Positions 7,034 through 15,603 of a stretch of DNA of 19,412 bases are shown here, in pieces; the first letter of the stretch is position 1, and each line of letters opens with the position of its first letter. The position numbers and the translations under genes are program-made. A model generated the notes under the pieces. That model did not search any database, was not told the origin of the DNA, and was given only the letters and a program-made list of their open reading frames with translations. The DNA lies in NCBI GenBank assembly GCA_937911935.1, contig CALDQH010000015.1, positions 1 to 19,412 of the forward strand, written 5' to 3'. This DNA is from an uncultured Bacteroidales bacterium (GTDB lineage: Bacteria > Bacteroidota > Bacteroidia > Bacteroidales > Paludibacteraceae).

Positions 7034-7543
7034 TTAATTGTTTATTAACGATTTAAGTTGTTCCCATCTTGGATCAATTCTATCCGAATCCTCGGTAGGA
7101 GCATATTCTTGTAATTTTGCCTCCATCTCTGGGTCACACTCACCTTCGGGATGAACAGGACAAATAGGGATGGTCAAAGCCGCAAATTCAAACAAATACC
7201 AACCAACTTGAAAGGTGTCATTATCTCTCAATACCACCAATTCATCAGTCTCCTCAGTTTGGTCAGTTCCGTATTTAACCACCAAATGATCAACACTATC
7301 AACAAGATGAGTCATATTTTCCAAGCACCTTTGGCACTCTATTTGCACCTCTCCTTGTTGTTGCAAGGTAATATCATAAGCATCCACCACTTTTTTTATC
7401 GTAACGGTAGCATGCACTAATCCACCTTTAATTTCTTGCTGATCAATACTTTTATAAAAAGCGTCATCCAACTGATACGAGAAAACCGTAAGGTCCTCTT
7501 CTAGCAATCTTAACGATATTGCCATTTCATTTAAACAAGCCAT
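7034..7543 (-). CDS. YceD/DUF177 family protein
   Basis: A 169-residue member of the YceD (DUF177) family. YceD is encoded next to rpmF in most bacteria and has been linked to large-subunit rRNA (23S) accumulation; its exact action is not visible from sequence. The family hallmark CQRCLE, a CxxC pair, is at residues 70-75 (C70, C73). The remainder is an acidic protein with a second loosely Cys-containing segment (ICPVHPEGEC) near residue 130. I take the ATG at 7543, although the ATG at 7525 (residue 7) fits the family's usual short N-terminus equally well. A perfect TAnnTTTG promoter box lies 29 bases upstream, so this gene heads its own unit with rpmF. Confidence 0.85.
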   Translation of the reverse strand: MACLNEMAISLRLLEEDLTVFSYQLDDAFYKSIDQQEIKGGLVHATVTIKKVVDAYDITLQQQGEVQIECQRCLENMTHLVDSVDHLVVKYGTDQTEETDELVVLRDNDTFQVGWYLFEFAALTIPICPVHPEGECDPEMEAKLQEYAPTEDSDRIDPRWEQLKSLINN

Positions 7544-7550
7544 ACCACGA

Positions 7551-7567
7551 CACTTTTTTAGAAAGTG
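7551..7567 (-). promoter_or_regulatory. 5'-end hairpin of the yceD-rpmF transcript
   Basis: On the minus strand CACTTT (7567-7562) pairs with AAAGTG (7556-7551) around the loop CTAAA. With the predicted start of transcription at about 7565, the stem would form at or very near the 5' end of the mRNA. There it could protect the message from decay, or act in control of this ribosomal-protein unit. It lies just upstream of the ATG at 7543. Confidence 0.4.
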
Positions 7568-7571
7568 GATG

Positions 7572-7601
7572 CAAAGATAGTGATTTTTAATTGAATAGAA
7601 A
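7572..7601 (-). promoter_or_regulatory. Bacteroidota-type promoter of yceD-rpmF
   Basis: The minus strand carries TATCTTTG (7579-7572), an exact match to the phylum's -7 consensus TAnnTTTG. TTTC (7601-7598) lies 18 bases upstream in the position of the -33 TTTG element, one mismatch. It falls in the 76-base gap between the histidine kinase stop and yceD and would start transcription near 7565. Confidence 0.75.
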
Positions 7602-7619
7602 GTATTTTTGAAAGTTTTT

Positions 7620-8768
7620 TTATGCTTTTTGCAATTCTATTCTAAAAGTAGTACCCACATTCACTTCGGAATAACGAACATAGATTTTTCCGCGGTGATA
7701 TTCTTCGATAATACGATATGCCAACGACAAGCCCAATCCCCATCCTCTTCGTTTCGTCGTAAAACCAGGTCTAAATACCTTGGATACATCATGCTTGGCA
7801 ATTCCTCTTCCATTATCTGTCACATCCACACAAATCCAAGAGTCCTTAGCAGTTATCAAAATCCGAATCGATCCCTCATCACTTATTGCATCTACCGCAT
7901 TTTTACACAAATTCTCAATCACCCACTCAAACAAGGGCACATTCAACATGGCATAATAAGTACCTGTAGCTTCATAAGTTAGACTAATTTGACGAGAGAT
8001 ACGTTTACGCATGTATAACACAGTCCTTTCTACTACCTCATTCAACTCCGTCAACTCGAGTTCTGCTTTCGAGCCTATTTGCGAAAAACGATCCGCCACC
8101 ATGCGCAATCGATCTATATCTTTTGCCATTTCAGGCAACATCTTATCATCGGGGTATTGTTGCTTCAATATCTCCGACCATGCCATCAAAGACGATATGG
8201 GCGTACCCAGTTGATGTGCTGTTTCTTTCGACAAACCTACCCAGACCTTATTCTGTTCAAACATCTTAGTCACATACAAAATCACCAGTATCAACACAAA
8301 GAACAAGACCAATACCGCAACCAGCACAAACGGATAATACTTCAATAACTTAAACAAAACCGAATCATCGTAACAGATATACTGAGTCTCTCCCTCTCTT
8401 ACCTCGATATAGATTGGTTCATTAACACGGGCATAATTGGCTGCGAGCTCTTTTAGCTCCTGTCCCGAATAGGATTCGTTGGGCAAATTACGATAAGATA
8501 TAACCTCTCCATCTTGACCAACCAACATTACTGGGATAGTCGTATTTCCGATAACCACCTCTTGAGCCAATTTAAAATCAGCCTCACCGGCATCAGCGCT
8601 TGCCAGAATGCGGGTTGCCTGCGCCCACAACTCCATCTTAGCATCTTCTTCCTTCGACAACCTATCAATCAACGTACTCGATACCCACAACAAAGCAGAG
8701 GCTATCGCAAGTGCAACGCCAATAAAAAGATATTTAAAATAACCTTGTAATTCGTAAATGCTTGCCAT
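7620..8768 (-). CDS. Orphan membrane sensor histidine kinase
   Basis: A 382-residue two-component sensor kinase. Two membrane segments (about residues 12-34 and 145-167) bracket an extracytoplasmic sensing region of about 110 residues. The dimerisation/phosphoacceptor box is KETAHQLGTPISSL with the phosphorylated histidine at H185. The ATP-binding domain shows the N box (ENLCKNAVDAI, N290), G1 box (VTDNGRGI, 316-323), F box (FRPGFTTK) and G2 box (GWGLGLSLA, 342-350). All catalytic motifs are intact. No HAMP or PAS domain is obvious and no response regulator is in the window, so its partner is encoded elsewhere. It starts 50 bases after rsgA, probably in the pyrH-frr-OMP-rsgA unit. The stimulus cannot be read from the sequence. 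Confidence 0.93.
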   Translation of the reverse strand: MASIYELQGYFKYLFIGVALAIASALLWVSSTLIDRLSKEEDAKMELWAQATRILASADAGEADFKLAQEVVIGNTTIPVMLVGQDGEVISYRNLPNESYSGQELKELAANYARVNEPIYIEVREGETQYICYDDSVLFKLLKYYPFVLVAVLVLFFVLILVILYVTKMFEQNKVWVGLSKETAHQLGTPISSLMAWSEILKQQYPDDKMLPEMAKDIDRLRMVADRFSQIGSKAELELTELNEVVERTVLYMRKRISRQISLTYEATGTYYAMLNVPLFEWVIENLCKNAVDAISDEGSIRILITAKDSWICVDVTDNGRGIAKHDVSKVFRPGFTTKRRGWGLGLSLAYRIIEEYHRGKIYVRYSEVNVGTTFRIELQKA

Positions 8769-8818
8769 TACTGTAATAACGATTATTTTCCTATTTTATT
8801 GTACAGATTCCCAAACCA

Positions 8819-9724
8819 TTATCTATACTTCCCTGTCGAAATATCCGCCAAAATACTCAAATAACTTTGATACCTCGATTCGCTTATTTTATGTTCTTGC
8901 AAAGCCTTTCTTACCGCGCAGTCCGGTTCGTTCTGATGCAGACAATCATCAAAGCGACACTCCTTAGAAAACTGAAATATTTCGGGAAAGTAATGACCTA
9001 TTTCGTGAGCCTCCATATCAATAATCCCAAACCCTTTTATGCCAGGAATATCAATAATACGTCCATTCTCAACCTCATACATTTCGGCATAAGTTGTTGT
9101 ATGCATACCTGTCTGATGAGCCCGCGATATATCTCCTGTTTTTACCTGCTTTGAAGTATCAATCGCATTGATAAACGAAGATTTTCCAACACCCGAATTA
9201 CCAGCCAAAAGACTTATTTTGTTTTTCATCAATTCGCGCAACGAATCCACACCGTCACCATTATACAAAGAAGTCGCAACAACCGTATAACCTAACGAAC
9301 GATACAAGTAACAATATGCATCTAAATAAGCGGCATCTTCTTCACCCAACAAATCAATTTTATTAACCACCAGAACAACAGGAACGCCGTAAGCCTTTGC
9401 AGTCACCAAAAAACGATCTACAAATTCATTGGGCGTCTGTGGCTGAGACAAGGTCACAAACAACAAAGCTTGATCCACATTCGCAGCCAAGATATGCGAT
9501 TCTTTTGACAAATTAGAGGCTTTACGGATGATATAATTCTTTCTCTCATGAATCCGAACGATTTGCTCTCCTTCTACTTCTACCCTATCTCCTGCCGCCA
9601 ATGGATTAGTCGTTCTTATCCCTTGCAACCTAAATTTACCTTTTATACGTGCTTCTACCACCTGTCCATCGATGAGTTCTACCCAATAACGACTTCCAGT
9701 ACTTTTAATGACTAATCCTTCCAT
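8819..9724 (-). CDS. rsgA: Small-subunit ribosome biogenesis GTPase RsgA
   Basis: A 301-residue circularly permuted GTPase that acts late in 30S assembly. An N-terminal OB-fold (about 1-68) precedes the GTPase domain, in which G4 NKID (121-124) comes before the P-loop GNSGVGKSS (175-183), the permuted order typical of the family. G3 is DIPG (225-228), a conservative change from the common DTPG; the DxxG core is intact. A C-terminal zinc site is formed by C256, C261, H263 and C269. The length is normal. The start ATG lies one base after the stop of the upstream outer-membrane protein gene, so translation is probably coupled. Confidence 0.96.
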   Translation of the reverse strand: MEGLVIKSTGSRYWVELIDGQVVEARIKGKFRLQGIRTTNPLAAGDRVEVEGEQIVRIHERKNYIIRKASNLSKESHILAANVDQALLFVTLSQPQTPNEFVDRFLVTAKAYGVPVVLVVNKIDLLGEEDAAYLDAYCYLYRSLGYTVVATSLYNGDGVDSLRELMKNKISLLAGNSGVGKSSFINAIDTSKQVKTGDISRAHQTGMHTTTYAEMYEVENGRIIDIPGIKGFGIIDMEAHEIGHYFPEIFQFSKECRFDDCLHQNEPDCAVRKALQEHKISESRYQSYLSILADISTGKYR

Positions 9725-9725
9725 C

Positions 9726-10856
9726 TTAAAAAGCTTCTGTTGCTGTAATATAAAATTTTACTTCGCCGAAATTATTTCCCGCCACATCCAAACGCAAATT
9801 TACACGCGCATCATTCAATCGAAACCGAAGACCTGCTCCATAACCTACTTTTAACGTATGAATAGCAGGATTATACACATCAAAAACATCTCCTACCGAG
9901 CAAAATACAGCGGCTTTTAATCTACTCCATATAGGTACCCTATACTCCGCTTGCACCATAAACATGGAGTTATCTGTAAATTTCCTTTCTCTAAACCCAC
10001 GCAACTGATCACTACCACCCAAGGTTGGCAACATCTGAAATGGAACATCCCTGCCCAACTTCATATCATAATAAACTTGCCAAGCAAAAACTTGCCCCAA
10101 CCAAGTAGGTATATATTGCCTAAAATCTAATGTAAAAGATGTTAGCGAATAATCACTTCCCAAAGCCTTTTGATAAGTTACACAAGAGAATTTTAGAAAA
10201 TTAGAAAACTTCTGCGGATAAAATCCATTGTCTCGAGAATCGTATGCAAACTGCACACCCACCCCCCAAACAAAATAAGGATCCCAACCTGCAGCCCCGT
10301 ATGTTTGCTCAATATAGGGTCGTTGCGCCACAACCGAATCTGCCAACAACAAACGTTCGCCTCTTACCCCTACATACAAACCCAACATAACGCGTGGATT
10401 AAACAAATAGAAGGGCTGAAAATTGATGGCAAAATTTTGTGCTGTATATAAAAAATCATCGACAGGAGGAGTATTTCCTATGCCATAATAATGATCTGGA
10501 TAATGCCGTAGATTCACATTACCCGTTAAGTACATTTTATTGTTCAGCACATAAAACCGAGGATTGATATTTATCTTAGCCTGATTATTGAGTGTATAAA
10601 TAACACTACCGGATATACTGCTTATCTTGCTTAGGTCGTGACTTTTAAAATAATAACCTCCTGTTGCTCCAAATCCTACACTTGTTTCCTCTTGATAAAA
10701 TCCAATCGGTACAGCAAACCAGCTACGACGAACCTTTGGAGAGGATATCTGTTCAAGCATCCGTGTAGCATTAGCAACAGAATCCGCCTTCTCGACAGAA
10801 AGGGCGGATTCTACTATACCTATCAAACAAATAACGACAAGCAGTATTTTTTTCAT
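9726..10856 (-). CDS. BamA/TamA-family outer-membrane beta-barrel protein without POTRA domains
   Basis: A 376-residue secreted protein. A signal peptide (about 1-20, MKKILLVVICLIGIVESALS) is followed by a short linker and a predicted 16-strand-type barrel of the Omp85/surface-antigen family. The barrel shows alternating aromatic strands, a YDSRDNGFYPQ segment (205-215) usual in the family, and GGSDQLRGFRERKFTDN containing the LRGF version of the conserved loop-6 (V/I)RGF motif (285-288). It ends in Phe as outer-membrane proteins do. There is no room for POTRA repeats, so it is a stand-alone barrel. Its substrate is unknown; Omp85 relatives insert or move proteins or lipids. Its ATG directly abuts the frr stop (TAGATG), an odd pairing of an envelope gene with translation genes. 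Confidence 0.85.
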   Translation of the reverse strand: MKKILLVVICLIGIVESALSVEKADSVANATRMLEQISSPKVRRSWFAVPIGFYQEETSVGFGATGGYYFKSHDLSKISSISGSVIYTLNNQAKININPRFYVLNNKMYLTGNVNLRHYPDHYYGIGNTPPVDDFLYTAQNFAINFQPFYLFNPRVMLGLYVGVRGERLLLADSVVAQRPYIEQTYGAAGWDPYFVWGVGVQFAYDSRDNGFYPQKFSNFLKFSCVTYQKALGSDYSLTSFTLDFRQYIPTWLGQVFAWQVYYDMKLGRDVPFQMLPTLGGSDQLRGFRERKFTDNSMFMVQAEYRVPIWSRLKAAVFCSVGDVFDVYNPAIHTLKVGYGAGLRFRLNDARVNLRLDVAGNNFGEVKFYITATEAF

Positions 10857-11417
10857 CTACACGGTCATTATTTCTTTTTCTTTATCAGCTACCATATCAT
10901 CAATGCGCTTGATAAATTTATCGTGTATTTTTTGCACATCGTTTTCAGCATCTTTTTCCACATCTTCGGGCATGCCGTCTTTGATTGATTTTTTCAATGC
11001 ATCAATCGCATCACGACGCGCATTACGCACACTGATTTTAGCATCTTCGCCTTCTTGTTTAGCCTGTTTCACCAAGCCTTTACGACGTTCTTCTGTCAAA
11101 GGAGGAATGCTCAAACGTATCATCTCACCGTTATTTTCGGGAGTAATACCCACTTCCGATGCCATAATTGCTTTCTCAATTTCACGAATCAATCCTTTTT
11201 CCCAAGGTTGAATAGCAATCGTACGTGCATCAGGAGTTGATATAGATGCTACTCCAGATAGCGGAGTCATGGCTCCATAATATTCAATTTTAATACCATC
11301 CAAAATACGGGGATTAGCCTTACCTGCACGAATACGTGCCAATTGTTCATCCAAAAACAACAATGCGCATTCCATCTTTTCAGAAGCAGCATTCAAATTC
11401 TCTTTTATATCAACCAT
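10857..11417 (-). CDS. frr: Ribosome recycling factor
   Basis: A 186-residue ribosome recycling factor, which splits post-termination ribosomes with EF-G. Characteristic segments: [24 protein letters not shown] split over about residues 28-51, [14 protein letters not shown] (about 58-71), [21 protein letters not shown] (about 103-123), and [14 protein letters not shown] (about 132-145). The length is standard (E. coli 185). It follows pyrH by 12 bases, the conserved pyrH-frr order, and its TAG stop is immediately followed by the ATG of the outer-membrane gene. Confidence 0.97.
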   Translation of the reverse strand: MVDIKENLNAASEKMECALLFLDEQLARIRAGKANPRILDGIKIEYYGAMTPLSGVASISTPDARTIAIQPWEKGLIREIEKAIMASEVGITPENNGEMIRLSIPPLTEERRKGLVKQAKQEGEDAKISVRNARRDAIDALKKSIKDGMPEDVEKDAENDVQKIHDKFIKRIDDMVADKEKEIMTV

Positions 11418-11429
11418 TGTTATAATTAT

Positions 11430-12137
11430 TTATCGAGTTACTAAGGTTCCAATTTGTTCTCCCATAAGAACTTTTTTCAAATTTCCATAGACATCCATGT
11501 TGAAGACATAAATTGGCAAATTATTTTCTTTACACATGGTAGTTGCCGTTAAATCCATCACCTTTAAGTTACGATTATAGATCTCATCAAAAGTAATGGT
11601 ATCAAATTTTACCGCCGTAGGATCTTTCTCGGGATCTGCCGTATAAATACCATCCACGCGCGTACCTTTCAACATAACATCTGCGTTCACTTCTATACCA
11701 CGCAACGAAGAACCCGTATCGGTAGTAAAGAATGGATTACCCGTACCACCCGACAAGATAACCACCTCGCCATTTTCGAGGCAATTAATAGCTTTGTCGC
11801 TGCTATAATATTCCCCAATAGGTTCCATACGAATAGCGGTCAACACTTTATTTTTTACACCTTTAGCAGTCAAAGCCGAGCTCAAAGCCAAACTATTGAT
11901 AACAGTTGCCAACATACCCATTTGATCTCCTTTTACGCGATCAAAACCTTTAGATGCCCCACTCAGTCCTCTAAAGATATTGCCACCACCTATTACGATA
12001 GCAACCTGCACACCCATTTGAGAAGCTTCCCTAATCTGTTCAGCATAATCTGCCAAACGATTAGCATCAATTCCATAGCCTTGTTCGCCCATAAGCGATT
12101 CGCCACTCAATTTCAATAAAATTCGCTTAAATTGCAT
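11430..12137 (-). CDS. pyrH: UMP kinase
   Basis: A 235-residue bacterial UMP kinase (UMP + ATP to UDP), of the amino-acid-kinase fold. Visible motifs: KRILLKLSGESLMG near the start, GGGNIFRG for nucleotide binding, GGTGNPFFTTDT, DGIYTADP and ATTMCKEN. I place the start at the ATG at 12137 (MQFKRILLKLSGE), as in the family. An upstream in-frame TTG at 12146 would add only three residues and has no support. A promoter lies at 12183-12214, so this gene heads the unit pyrH-frr-OMP-rsgA-histidine kinase. tsf and rpsB, often upstream of pyrH, are absent here; rplQ and its terminator precede it instead. Confidence 0.97.
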   Translation of the reverse strand: MQFKRILLKLSGESLMGEQGYGIDANRLADYAEQIREASQMGVQVAIVIGGGNIFRGLSGASKGFDRVKGDQMGMLATVINSLALSSALTAKGVKNKVLTAIRMEPIGEYYSSDKAINCLENGEVVILSGGTGNPFFTTDTGSSLRGIEVNADVMLKGTRVDGIYTADPEKDPTAVKFDTITFDEIYNRNLKVMDLTATTMCKENNLPIYVFNMDVYGNLKKVLMGEQIGTLVTR

Positions 12138-12182
12138 AACCACCAATATTCGTTAGTCGAAAAAAAATAATTTGACAATGTA

Positions 12183-12214
12183 CAAAGATAATAAATTTAA
12201 GTTGAATGTACAAT
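12183..12214 (-). promoter_or_regulatory. Bacteroidota-type promoter of the pyrH operon
   Basis: The minus strand has TATCTTTG (12190-12183), a perfect TAnnTTTG -7 box. ATTG (12214-12211) lies 20 bases upstream, close to the -33 TTTG consensus. The expected start is near 12176, giving a leader of about 39 bases to the pyrH ATG. It sits directly after the rplQ terminator, as expected for a new transcription unit. Confidence 0.8.
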
Positions 12215-12234
12215 GCCGTCCTAATAGATGCAAT

Positions 12235-12266
12235 AAAAAAAAGAAGCTGATTTACATCAGCTTCTT
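12235..12266 (-). terminator. Intrinsic terminator of the ribosomal protein operon
   Basis: On the minus strand AAGAAGCTGA pairs perfectly with TCAGCTTCTT (10 bp) around the loop TGTAAA and runs into a tract of eight T (two of them in the stem). It begins 20 bases after the rplQ stop and closes the spc-alpha operon. Confidence 0.93.
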
Positions 12267-12286
12267 CCCAACTATTTTGTAGTTTA

Positions 12287-12784
12287 TTATTCTGCGCTTT
12301 CTGCTGGAGCTTCTGCAACTTCAGTTGCAGGAGCTTCAACCACTGCTTCTTCAGCTTTTGCAGCTTTTTTACCAGCACGACGAGTTTTGGTTTTCTTTTT
12401 ACCAGCAGCGTCTTTCAACAAGTTTTCGTTGTAGTCAACTAGCTCAATAAAGCACATTTGAGCAGCATCACCCAAACGGAAACCAGTTTTCAAGATACGG
12501 GTATAACCACCAGGACGATCACCAACACGTTGTGCAATTTCGCCGAACAACAAAGTTACAGCTTCTTTGTCACGCAATTCAGCAAAAGCCAAACGACGAG
12601 AATGTGTGGTATCATCTTTAGCACGTGTAATGATAGGTTCTACGTATTTACGCAATTCTTTAGCTTTAGCCAAAGTAGTGGTAATCTTTTTGTGTTTAAG
12701 AAGCGAAGATGCCATATTCGCTAACATAGCGCTTCTATGAGCAGTCTTTCTGCCTAAATGATTAAATTTTTTATTGTGTCTCAT
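12287..12784 (-). CDS. rplQ: 50S ribosomal protein L17 with acidic Ala-rich tail
   Basis: A 165-residue L17. The conserved core runs from [17 protein letters not shown] through [23 protein letters not shown] and [18 protein letters not shown] to about residue 127. It is followed by a Lys-rich stretch ([15 protein letters not shown]) and a low-complexity Ala/Glu/Val/Pro tail of about 22 residues that E. coli L17 (127 residues) lacks. Tails of this kind are seen in Bacteroidota L17. The coding DNA of the tail has small repeats (GGAGCTTC twice on the plus strand). It is the last gene of the operon, five bases after rpoA, ahead of a strong terminator. Confidence 0.97.
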   Translation of the reverse strand: MRHNKKFNHLGRKTAHRSAMLANMASSLLKHKKITTTLAKAKELRKYVEPIITRAKDDTTHSRRLAFAELRDKEAVTLLFGEIAQRVGDRPGGYTRILKTGFRLGDAAQMCFIELVDYNENLLKDAAGKKKTKTRRAGKKAAKAEEAVVEAPATEVAEAPAESAE

Positions 12785-12789
12785 TGTAA

Positions 12790-13776
12790 TTACTCTTTAT
12801 CTAATTTATACTTTGTGATGTCCATGCCAAACGACAAGTTCAAGCTTGCCAACTTAGCATCCAATTCAACCAACGACTTTTTACCGAAGTTACGGAATTT
12901 AAGCAAATCGTTACGATTAAAAGATACCAATTCAGCCAATGTTTCAACATCAGCAGACTTCAAGCAGTTAAGTGCGCGAACCGAAAGGTCAAGATCGACC
13001 AATTTGGTTTTAAGCAATTGACGCATGTGCAAAGCTTCTTCGTCAAATTCTTCTGCGCCTTCAGCATCGCTAAAGTCCAAGGTAATCTTTTCGTCCGAGA
13101 ACAGCATGAAGTGATGAATCAAAATTCTTGCTGCTTCTTTCAATGCTTCTTTAGGATGAACCGAACCGTCGGTAACGATCTCAATCAACAATTTCTCATA
13201 ATCAGTTTTTTGTTCAATACGATAGTTTTCGATCGTATATTTTACATTGATAATGGGAGTATAAATTGAGTCAATTGGAATTACACCGGTATCTTGGTTA
13301 GGCAAACGATTTTCGTCAGCGGGAACATAACCACGTCCTTTGTTAATGGTAAGTTCCATGTGCAACGAAGCAGTTTCATCCAAAGTACAGATCAATAAAT
13401 CCGGATTCAATACAGCGAAACCATTCAAATTGATATCGCCTGCTTTAAAAGTAGTAGTGTTGGCTACATCGATTGTTACTTTCTCAAAATCAGCACCTTC
13501 TACCAATTGTTTGAAACGAACTTGCTTCAAGGCCAAAATGATGTTGGTAACATCTTCTACAACACCTGGAATGGTGTCAAACTCGTGATTAACCCCTTCT
13601 ATTTTAACAGAAGTGATAGCATAGCCTTCTAGCGACGAAAGCAAAATACGGCGCAAAGCATTACCGATGGTAATACCAAAGCCTGGTTCCAATGGACGAA
13701 ATTCAAATTTACCATTAGAATCATTTGCTTCGAGCATAATAACTTGCTCAGGTTTTTGAAATGGTAATAAAGGCAT
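12790..13776 (-). CDS. rpoA: DNA-directed RNA polymerase subunit alpha
   Basis: A 328-residue RNA polymerase alpha subunit, which dimerises to nucleate the core enzyme and contacts activators and UP DNA. The N-terminal domain contains [20 protein letters not shown] (about residues 24-43) followed by [11 protein letters not shown], plus the [14 protein letters not shown] insert segment. After an acidic linker (about 236-246) comes the C-terminal domain with [12 protein letters not shown] and [12 protein letters not shown]. The length is near that of E. coli (329). It lies between rpsD and rplQ, the conserved alpha-operon order, nine bases after rpsD. Confidence 0.98.
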   Translation of the reverse strand: MPLLPFQKPEQVIMLEANDSNGKFEFRPLEPGFGITIGNALRRILLSSLEGYAITSVKIEGVNHEFDTIPGVVEDVTNIILALKQVRFKQLVEGADFEKVTIDVANTTTFKAGDINLNGFAVLNPDLLICTLDETASLHMELTINKGRGYVPADENRLPNQDTGVIPIDSIYTPIINVKYTIENYRIEQKTDYEKLLIEIVTDGSVHPKEALKEAARILIHHFMLFSDEKITLDFSDAEGAEEFDEEALHMRQLLKTKLVDLDLSVRALNCLKSADVETLAELVSFNRNDLLKFRNFGKKSLVELDAKLASLNLSFGMDITKYKLDKE

Positions 13777-13785
13777 AACTTACGA

Positions 13786-14391
13786 TTATTTAGAGTAAAG
13801 TTCAACGATTAATTGTTCTTTGATATTTTCTGGGATATCAGCTCTATCTGGCATGTGCAAGAATTTACCACCTTGCAAATTAGCGTCAAATTCAATCCAT
13901 GGATATTTGCTGTGATTAAATCCAGAAAGCGAAGCAGCGATTACTTCAAGAGATTTCGATTTTTCGCGAACAGCAACAACATCACCTGCTTTAACTTGAT
14001 AAGAAGGAATGTTTACAACGGCACCGTTAACTACAATGTGTCTGTGGCTAACCAATTGACGAGCAGCAGCACGTGTAGGAGCAAAGCCCAAACGATAAAC
14101 CACATTGTCCAAACGAGATTCCAACAATTGTAGCAACACTTCACCAGTAATACCTTTGGTACGGCTAGCTTTTGCAAACAAGTTGCGGAATTGTTTTTCT
14201 AAAACACCGTATGTATATTTTGCTTTTTGTTTTTCTTTCAACTGAACACCGTATTCCGATGTTTTTCTTTTACGAGAATTACCGTGTTGGCCGGGAGGAT
14301 AGTTTCTTTTCGACAACACTTTATCTGCACCAAAAATGGGTTCACCAAATTTACGTGCTATTCTAGTTTTAGGTCCAATATATCTTGCCAT
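13786..14391 (-). CDS. rpsD: 30S ribosomal protein S4 (zinc-free type)
   Basis: A 201-residue S4, a primary 16S rRNA binder and assembly initiator. It opens [18 protein letters not shown], then [18 protein letters not shown] and [19 protein letters not shown]. An S4 RNA-binding domain covers about residues 92-155 ([32 protein letters not shown]). The N-terminal cysteines that form a zinc knuckle in some S4 proteins are absent. In E. coli S4 represses this operon by binding the rpsM leader; I see no comparable structure here. The gap to rpsK is 33 bases and A/T-rich. Confidence 0.97.
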   Translation of the reverse strand: MARYIGPKTRIARKFGEPIFGADKVLSKRNYPPGQHGNSRKRKTSEYGVQLKEKQKAKYTYGVLEKQFRNLFAKASRTKGITGEVLLQLLESRLDNVVYRLGFAPTRAAARQLVSHRHIVVNGAVVNIPSYQVKAGDVVAVREKSKSLEVIAASLSGFNHSKYPWIEFDANLQGGKFLHMPDRADIPENIKEQLIVELYSK

Positions 14392-14424
14392 TTTATTCTT
14401 AATTTAGAAGTTTAACATTAAAAA

Positions 14425-14814
14425 TTATACTCTTCTTCTTTTGGGAGGACGACAACCATTGTGTGGTAGTGGTGTAACGTCAATGATTTCGGTTACTTCG
14501 ATACCTGCACCATGGATAGTTCTAATAGCCGATTCACGACCATTACCAGGACCTTTAACGTATGCTTTTACTTTGCGCAAGCCCAAGTCGTAAGCAACTT
14601 TTGCACAATCTTGTGCTGCCATTTGGGCTGCATAAGGGGTGTTCTTTTTAGAACCACGGAATCCCATCTTACCTGCTGATGACCAAGAAATTACTTGACC
14701 TTCGGCATTGGTGATGGTTACAATAATGTTATTGAACGATGAATAGACATGAGCCTGACCCGTTCCATCTATTTTTACTACTCTTTTTTTGGTAGCAGCA
14801 GTCTTTTTAGCCAT
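14425..14814 (-). CDS. rpsK: 30S ribosomal protein S11
   Basis: A 129-residue S11 of the small-subunit platform, which helps shape the mRNA exit/Shine-Dalgarno cleft. Family segments: [70 protein letters not shown] at the C-terminus. The length is normal. It sits 33 bases after rpsM with no Shine-Dalgarno sequence. Confidence 0.98.
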   Translation of the reverse strand: MAKKTAATKKRVVKIDGTGQAHVYSSFNNIIVTITNAEGQVISWSSAGKMGFRGSKKNTPYAAQMAAQDCAKVAYDLGLRKVKAYVKGPGNGRESAIRTIHGAGIEVTEIIDVTPLPHNGCRPPKRRRV

Positions 14815-14847
14815 GTGTTTTCTAATTTAACTGATTTGACAAATTAA

Positions 14848-15228
14848 TTACTTAGTCGCTTTTTTCTTGTTAGCAACAGTTTTCTTTTTACCCTTGCGAG
14901 TACGAGCATTGTTTTTGGTACTTTGACCACGTAGAGGTAAGCCCAAACGGTGACGAATGCCACGATAGCAACCAATATCCATCAAGCGTTTGATGTTCAA
15001 TTGTACTTCCGAGCGCAAGTCACCTTCTACTTGATACGATGCACCAATGATGTCACGAATCTTAGAAGCTTGTTCGTCTGTCCAATCTTTTACCTTGATG
15101 TCTTTGTCAATACCAGCTTCTGCTAAAATTTTATTAGCACTGCTTCTTCCTATTCCGTAGATATAGGTTAAACCTATTTCACCTCTTTTATTTTGAGGTA
15201 AATCTACTCCTGCAATTCTTATAGCCAT
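14848..15228 (-). CDS. rpsM: 30S ribosomal protein S13
   Basis: A 126-residue S13 of the 30S head, contacting S19, the P-site tRNA and 50S bridges. It begins [20 protein letters not shown], shows [15 protein letters not shown], then the helix-two-turn-helix region, and [20 protein letters not shown] near residues 94-113, ending in a basic extension ([19 protein letters not shown]). It follows rpmJ by 23 bases, the usual infA-rpmJ-rpsM order. Confidence 0.98.
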   Translation of the reverse strand: MAIRIAGVDLPQNKRGEIGLTYIYGIGRSSANKILAEAGIDKDIKVKDWTDEQASKIRDIIGASYQVEGDLRSEVQLNIKRLMDIGCYRGIRHRLGLPLRGQSTKNNARTRKGKKKTVANKKKATK

Positions 15229-15251
15229 AAACTATTATAAATAATTAATAA

Positions 15252-15368
15252 TTAACCTTGACGTTGTTTTTGTTTAGGATTCTTTTTGTTAATTACATAA
15301 AGACGTCCTTTTCTTCTAACGATTTGACATTCGTCAGAACGTTTTTTGATAGATGCTTTTACTTTCAT
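15252..15368 (-). CDS. rpmJ: 50S ribosomal protein L36 (zinc-free type)
   Basis: A 38-residue L36 found by translating the gap between infA and rpsM. It begins [20 protein letters not shown] and ends NPKQKQRQG, both family signatures. Zinc-binding L36 has three Cys and one His (around positions 11, 14, 27 and 33). Here only C14 remains, and Ser, Asn and Gln occupy the other sites, so this is the C-minus form that needs no zinc. The start is 16 bases after the infA stop. Confidence 0.95.
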   Translation of the reverse strand: MKVKASIKKRSDECQIVRRKGRLYVINKKNPKQKQRQG

Positions 15369-15384
15369 TATCGTTTATATTTAG

Positions 15385-15603
15385 TTATTTGTATCTAAAA
15401 GAAATTCGTCCTTTAGTTAAATCATACGGCGACATTTCGACCTTTACCTTATCACCTGGCAAAATACGAATGTAGTGCATACGCATTTTTCCAGAAATAT
15501 GAGCGGTAATTTCGTGTCCGTTTTCTAATTCTACACGAAACATTGCGTTAGATAAAGCTTCTACAATAACGCCGTCTTGTTCTATTGCTGCTTGTTTTGC
15601 CAT
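15385..15603 (-). CDS. infA: Translation initiation factor IF-1
   Basis: A 72-residue IF-1, a single OB-fold that occupies the 30S A site during initiation. Family segments: [38 protein letters not shown], and [15 protein letters not shown] at the end. The ATG overlaps the map stop by one base (TAATG), which suggests translational coupling. Confidence 0.98.
   Translation of the reverse strand: MAKQAAIEQDGVIVEALSNAMFRVELENGHEITAHISGKMRMHYIRILPGDKVKVEMSPYDLTKGRISFRYK

Noticed and set aside
9044..9055. DIPG instead of DTPG in the RsgA G3 motif as a sign of lost GTPase activity.
   Set aside because: The required DxxG is kept and the P-loop and NKID are intact, so the change is conservative.
12138..12146. 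TTG start for pyrH three codons upstream.
   Set aside because: The ATG at 12137 matches the family N-terminus, and the extension adds nothing conserved.
14815..15251. An S4-type autoregulatory structure in the gaps near rpsM and rpsK.
   Set aside because: The gaps are only 23-33 bases, A/T-rich and without a convincing stem or pseudoknot.
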